From positions 1 through 18,515 of the forward strand of contig JAICRA010000002.1 of the NCBI GenBank assembly GCA_025937615.1: a DNA stretch of 18,515 nt, read 5' to 3'. Made by a program: the position numbers and the translations under genes. This stretch comes from Thermomicrobiales bacterium (lineage in GTDB: Bacteria > Chloroflexota > Chloroflexia > Thermomicrobiales > UBA6265). This document shows, piece by piece, positions 16,578 to 18,515 of this stretch. The notes under the pieces are model-generated. The model was not told where the DNA came from. It ran no database searches and saw only the letters and a list, made by a program, of their open reading frames with translations. Numbering within the stretch: position 1 is the first letter of the stretch; the number at the start of each line of letters is the position of its first letter.

Positions 16578-16970
16578 ATGCTTTCTGAGGCTGCTTTGCC
16601 TTCGAACGTCGATCACGTCGTCGGCACGTTCCCCCGCGCCGAGTTGAGCACCGCGCTTGCGGCGACTCACCGGGCCGGCTTCGGACCGCAGACCCGGGTC
16701 TTCGACGGAGCGCGGGGCGACGCCGCACGTCAACTGGAGCGGGCAGGGCTACGCGTGCTAGAGGGTGCGCCGCCGCCCCCGGACGCGCTGCTGATCGTCG
16801 TCAACGCGCCCGGACGGATCGCGATCGTCGCCGAACTTTTCGAGCGGCTCGGCGCGGAGGCGATTCACCTGGCCGCGCGGCGTGGCGATGAAAAGCCAGC
16901 TCCAGCGCCGCTGGCGGCACTGCAGCCGGACATTCGCATCGGAGACGGCGGGTTGGCTTCCGAGTCCTGA
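16578..16970 (+). CDS. Small alpha/beta hypothetical protein
   Basis: 130 aa from ATG 16578. The ribosome binding site is weak (AAGCGGA). I do not recognise the family. The pattern suggests two beta-alpha-beta units: VDHVVGTFPRAELSTALAATHRAGF followed by RVFDG, then PDALLIVVNAPGRIAIVAELFERLGAEAIHLAAR. This resembles the ferredoxin-like repeats of small general-stress proteins (VVGxF..xAxxALxxxxxAGF), a loose inference. The end is low-complexity. It lies in the same frame as the preceding 73-aa gene and converges on hsp20. Confidence 0.6.
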   Translation: MLSEAALPSNVDHVVGTFPRAELSTALAATHRAGFGPQTRVFDGARGDAARQLERAGLRVLEGAPPPPDALLIVVNAPGRIAIVAELFERLGAEAIHLAARRGDEKPAPAPLAALQPDIRIGDGGLASES

Positions 16971-16982
16971 GCCTCGGACTCG
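16961..16982. terminator. Hairpin between the small gene and hsp20
   Basis: A perfect 7-bp stem, CGAGTCC with GGACTCG (16961-16967 with 16976-16982), holds the TGA stop of the upstream gene in its 8-nt loop. It is followed by TCCCTTGCC on the plus strand. It lies between convergent genes and could serve both, but it has no proper T run. Confidence 0.4.
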
Positions 16983-17004
16983 TCCCTTGCCGGTCGGGTC
17001 GGCG

Positions 17005-17553
17005 TTAGCGTGACGAGGATTCGCCCTGATTCGATCGACCGCTCGAGTCGTGAATCTCGACATCGGTCGGTTGCCCTTCTCCGGACGATGCTTCCCGGGA
17101 CGCGGCACCCTTGATCGGGATAGCGCGAGGCTTCGCCACTTCGGCCTTGGGCAACGTGATGGTCAGGACGCCATCTTTGAAGTCGGCACTCGCGCCTTCG
17201 CTGTCGACGACTGATGGCAGCGACACCGTCCGTTCGAAGGCCCCAAACCGGCGCTCTCGCAACAGCCACCGGTTCCCTTGGCCGGTCTCCTCGACTTCCT
17301 CCTTGCGCTGGCCGCGGATGCGGAGGATGTCGCCGAGGATGGTAATGTCGATGTCGGAGGGCGGGACTCCCGGCACCGAGGCAGTCACCATGAACGTGTC
17401 CGGAGTCTCCTTCACGTCCAGCGCGAGACTCGACGCCATTCCCGGTCCCGGGGTCCCCGGCTGGGGACGGACAAAACTCTCTTCGAGCAAGTTGTTCATT
17501 GCCTCGCGCAGGCTGACGATGTCACCCCAGGGGTCCCAACGTGTAATGCTCAT
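17005..17553 (-). CDS. Small heat-shock protein, Hsp20/alpha-crystallin family
   Basis: A 182-aa ATP-independent holdase that binds unfolding proteins in the cytoplasm as large oligomers. The N terminus (MSITRWDPWGDIVSLREAMNNLLEE) is typical of bacterial class A members. The alpha-crystallin domain spans about 42-140, with LALDVKETPDTFMVTASVPGV and the end motif FKDGVLTITLPK. The oligomer-anchoring IXI motif is IPI at 145-147. A tail of about 35 residues rich in Ser, Gly and Glu makes it longer than the usual 140-150 aa. ATG 17553 has AAGGAG about 9 nt upstream. I find neither a CIRCE element nor a sigma-32 promoter upstream; two inverted repeats lie in the divergent gap. Confidence 0.96.
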   Translation of the reverse strand: MSITRWDPWGDIVSLREAMNNLLEESFVRPQPGTPGPGMASSLALDVKETPDTFMVTASVPGVPPSDIDITILGDILRIRGQRKEEVEETGQGNRWLLRERRFGAFERTVSLPSVVDSEGASADFKDGVLTITLPKAEVAKPRAIPIKGAASREASSGEGQPTDVEIHDSSGRSNQGESSSR

Positions 17554-17610
17554 GGTGCTGCGCTCCTTAGCCTGAGTGGGCGTCCGCGGTTCAGAGCGGT
17601 GGGACGCTCA

Positions 17611-17656
17611 TTTCGGATACGAAACCGCTACCACATTTTGTCCGCAAGACGCGGAC
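17611..17656. promoter_or_regulatory. Two inverted repeats in the hsp20/ubiA divergent gap
   Basis: TTTCG-GATA-CGAAA (17611-17624) and GTCCGC-AAGAC-GCGGAC (17640-17656) lie in the 127-bp gap between hsp20 (minus) and the prenyltransferase (plus). Either may be an operator for one or both genes. No clear sigma-A pair could be fitted for either direction. Confidence 0.35.
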
Positions 17657-17680
17657 CACGACAACTCAGAGGCAGCGCAC

Positions 17681-18515
17681 GTGAAGACACGGTCGTCCCC
17701 CAACCGGCTGGCTTCTGATGCGGACACGGTCGAGCGGCCGGTGGAGGGGGCCGGTCGCTCGCTCGCTCCGCGCTTGCATAGGTCCCGGAGACGGACGGTG
17801 CGGGGCTATTTCTTGCTGCCGCACCTGGCGCCGGTACTGGTCGTTGAGCTGGCGACGGCGGCGTTCGCGGTCATCGCCTGGGGCGGGTTGCCTCCGGCGC
17901 AACTCCTCGGGCCATTGCTTTTGGCCATGCTCGGCGGTCAGCTGGCGATCGGCGCGACGAACGAGCTGGTCGACCTTCCTTTCGACAGGGTCGGCAAACC
18001 GTGGAAGCCGTTAGTGAGCGGGAACGTCTCGATCCGTGGCGCCCGGGTCATGGTCGTCGTCGGTCTGCTCATGATGGTCGCATTCGGCTGGCGCTTCGGC
18101 CCCCTCGCGTTTACGCTGCTCTCCGCCGGCACGGCGTTGGGGATCGCGTACGATCTGTGGTTCAAACGGACCGTCTGGTCGTGGCTGCCCTATCTTCTCG
18201 CACTCCCCCTGCTGCCGATCTGGGTTTTCGCTTCTTTAGGAAAGCCGGAACCGAGATTGTTGCTGCTCTACCCGCTCGGGGCACTGGCGACGGTCGGCGT
18301 GCATTTTGCGCAGGCGCTCCCGGACGTGGCGATCGATCGCGCGGCCGGGCTGCCGACGGCGACGAGTCGTCTCGGACAATGGATCACCTTCGTCGTCGCC
18401 TGGCTAACGACGCTCTCGGCGCCGGTGTTGGCCCTGCTCGCCGCTTGGTGGCTCGACGTGGAGCAGCCTTATCTCGCGATCGACCTCGCCGCCAGGCTGA
18501 CGCTCCTGCTGCTTA
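17681..18515 (+). CDS. UbiA-family prenyltransferase, C-terminal end cut by window edge
   Basis: An integral membrane enzyme that transfers a polyprenyl chain to a polar or aromatic acceptor. Start at GTG 17681, with AGAGG 8 nt upstream; 278 codons are visible and remain open at the edge. A basic N-terminal region of about 40 residues precedes about seven hydrophobic segments. The first prenyl-diphosphate motif is NELVDLPFDRVGKPWKP (about 94-110), where the usual ND is NE and the usual RP is KP. The conserved YDLWFKR lies at 157-163, and the second motif is LPDVAIDRAAGLPTATSRLG, with Asp215 and Asp219. The acceptor cannot be told from sequence: menaquinone (MenA-like), a (bacterio)chlorophyll-type tail or an archaeal-type lipid step are all possible. 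It diverges from hsp20. Confidence 0.9.
   Translation, partial: MKTRSSPNRLASDADTVERPVEGAGRSLAPRLHRSRRRTVRGYFLLPHLAPVLVVELATAAFAVIAWGGLPPAQLLGPLLLAMLGGQLAIGATNELVDLPFDRVGKPWKPLVSGNVSIRGARVMVVVGLLMMVAFGWRFGPLAFTLLSAGTALGIAYDLWFKRTVWSWLPYLLALPLLPIWVFASLGKPEPRLLLLYPLGALATVGVHFAQALPDVAIDRAAGLPTATSRLGQWITFVVAWLTTLSAPVLALLAAWWLDVEQPYLAIDLAARLTLLLL

Noticed and set aside
17554..17600. CIRCE-like TTAGC...GAGTG near the hsp20 start
   Set aside because: Only fragments of TTAGCACTC-N9-GAGTGCTAA are present and they do not form the required inverted repeat.

Overview
The window reads as a stretch of ordinary chromosome from a GC-rich bacterium. I infer a Chloroflexota member, most likely Thermomicrobia or a relative of Sphaerobacter/Nitrolancea. 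The grounds are the GC-rich codon use with frequent GTG and TTG starts, the MurT/GatD pair typical of bacteria with a Gram-positive type wall together with MreB/MreC, and the style of the S9 peptidase, J-domain and Gly-rich zinc-ribbon proteins. This placement comes from pattern recognition and not from any search. I see no insertion sequence, prophage, CRISPR array, rRNA or tRNA.

Layout. At the left edge trpB (minus strand) runs off the window and diverges from a coiled-coil J-domain protein (plus). That gene converges, across a strong bidirectional hairpin, on a secreted or membrane-anchored HtrA-like protease (minus). Next comes sucC-sucD (minus), the two subunits of succinyl-CoA synthetase. 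Diverging from sucC is a small double zinc-ribbon protein with a Gly/Ser/Tyr linker; it has a good promoter, a leader with a possible attenuator, and a textbook terminator. About 400 bp with no recognisable gene follow, ending in a 49-codon remnant of a class III adenylate cyclase. An S9 prolyl-oligopeptidase-family peptidase (plus) converges on acetyl-CoA synthetase, acs (minus).

The right half holds a minus-strand cell-envelope cluster in the order mreB - mreC - murT - gatD. MreB and MreC organise lateral wall synthesis, and MurT-GatD amidates the D-Glu of lipid II, so the order couples a morphogenesis scaffold to a precursor-modifying enzyme. mreC and murT overlap by 11 bp, murT and gatD are 16 bp apart, and the usual mreD, rodA and pbp2 are absent from this place. 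Divergent from mreB is a roughly 600-bp non-coding region with a plausible sigma-A promoter and several strong hairpins, leading to two small uncharacterised plus-strand genes. These converge on an hsp20 small heat-shock gene (minus), which diverges from a UbiA-family prenyltransferase that runs off the right end.

The most interesting points are the mreBC-murT-gatD cluster, the structured non-coding region upstream of the small orphan genes, the leader of the zinc-ribbon gene, and a similar -10-region sequence shared by trpB and acs. I did not find convincing evidence of a wholly new defence or mobile system.
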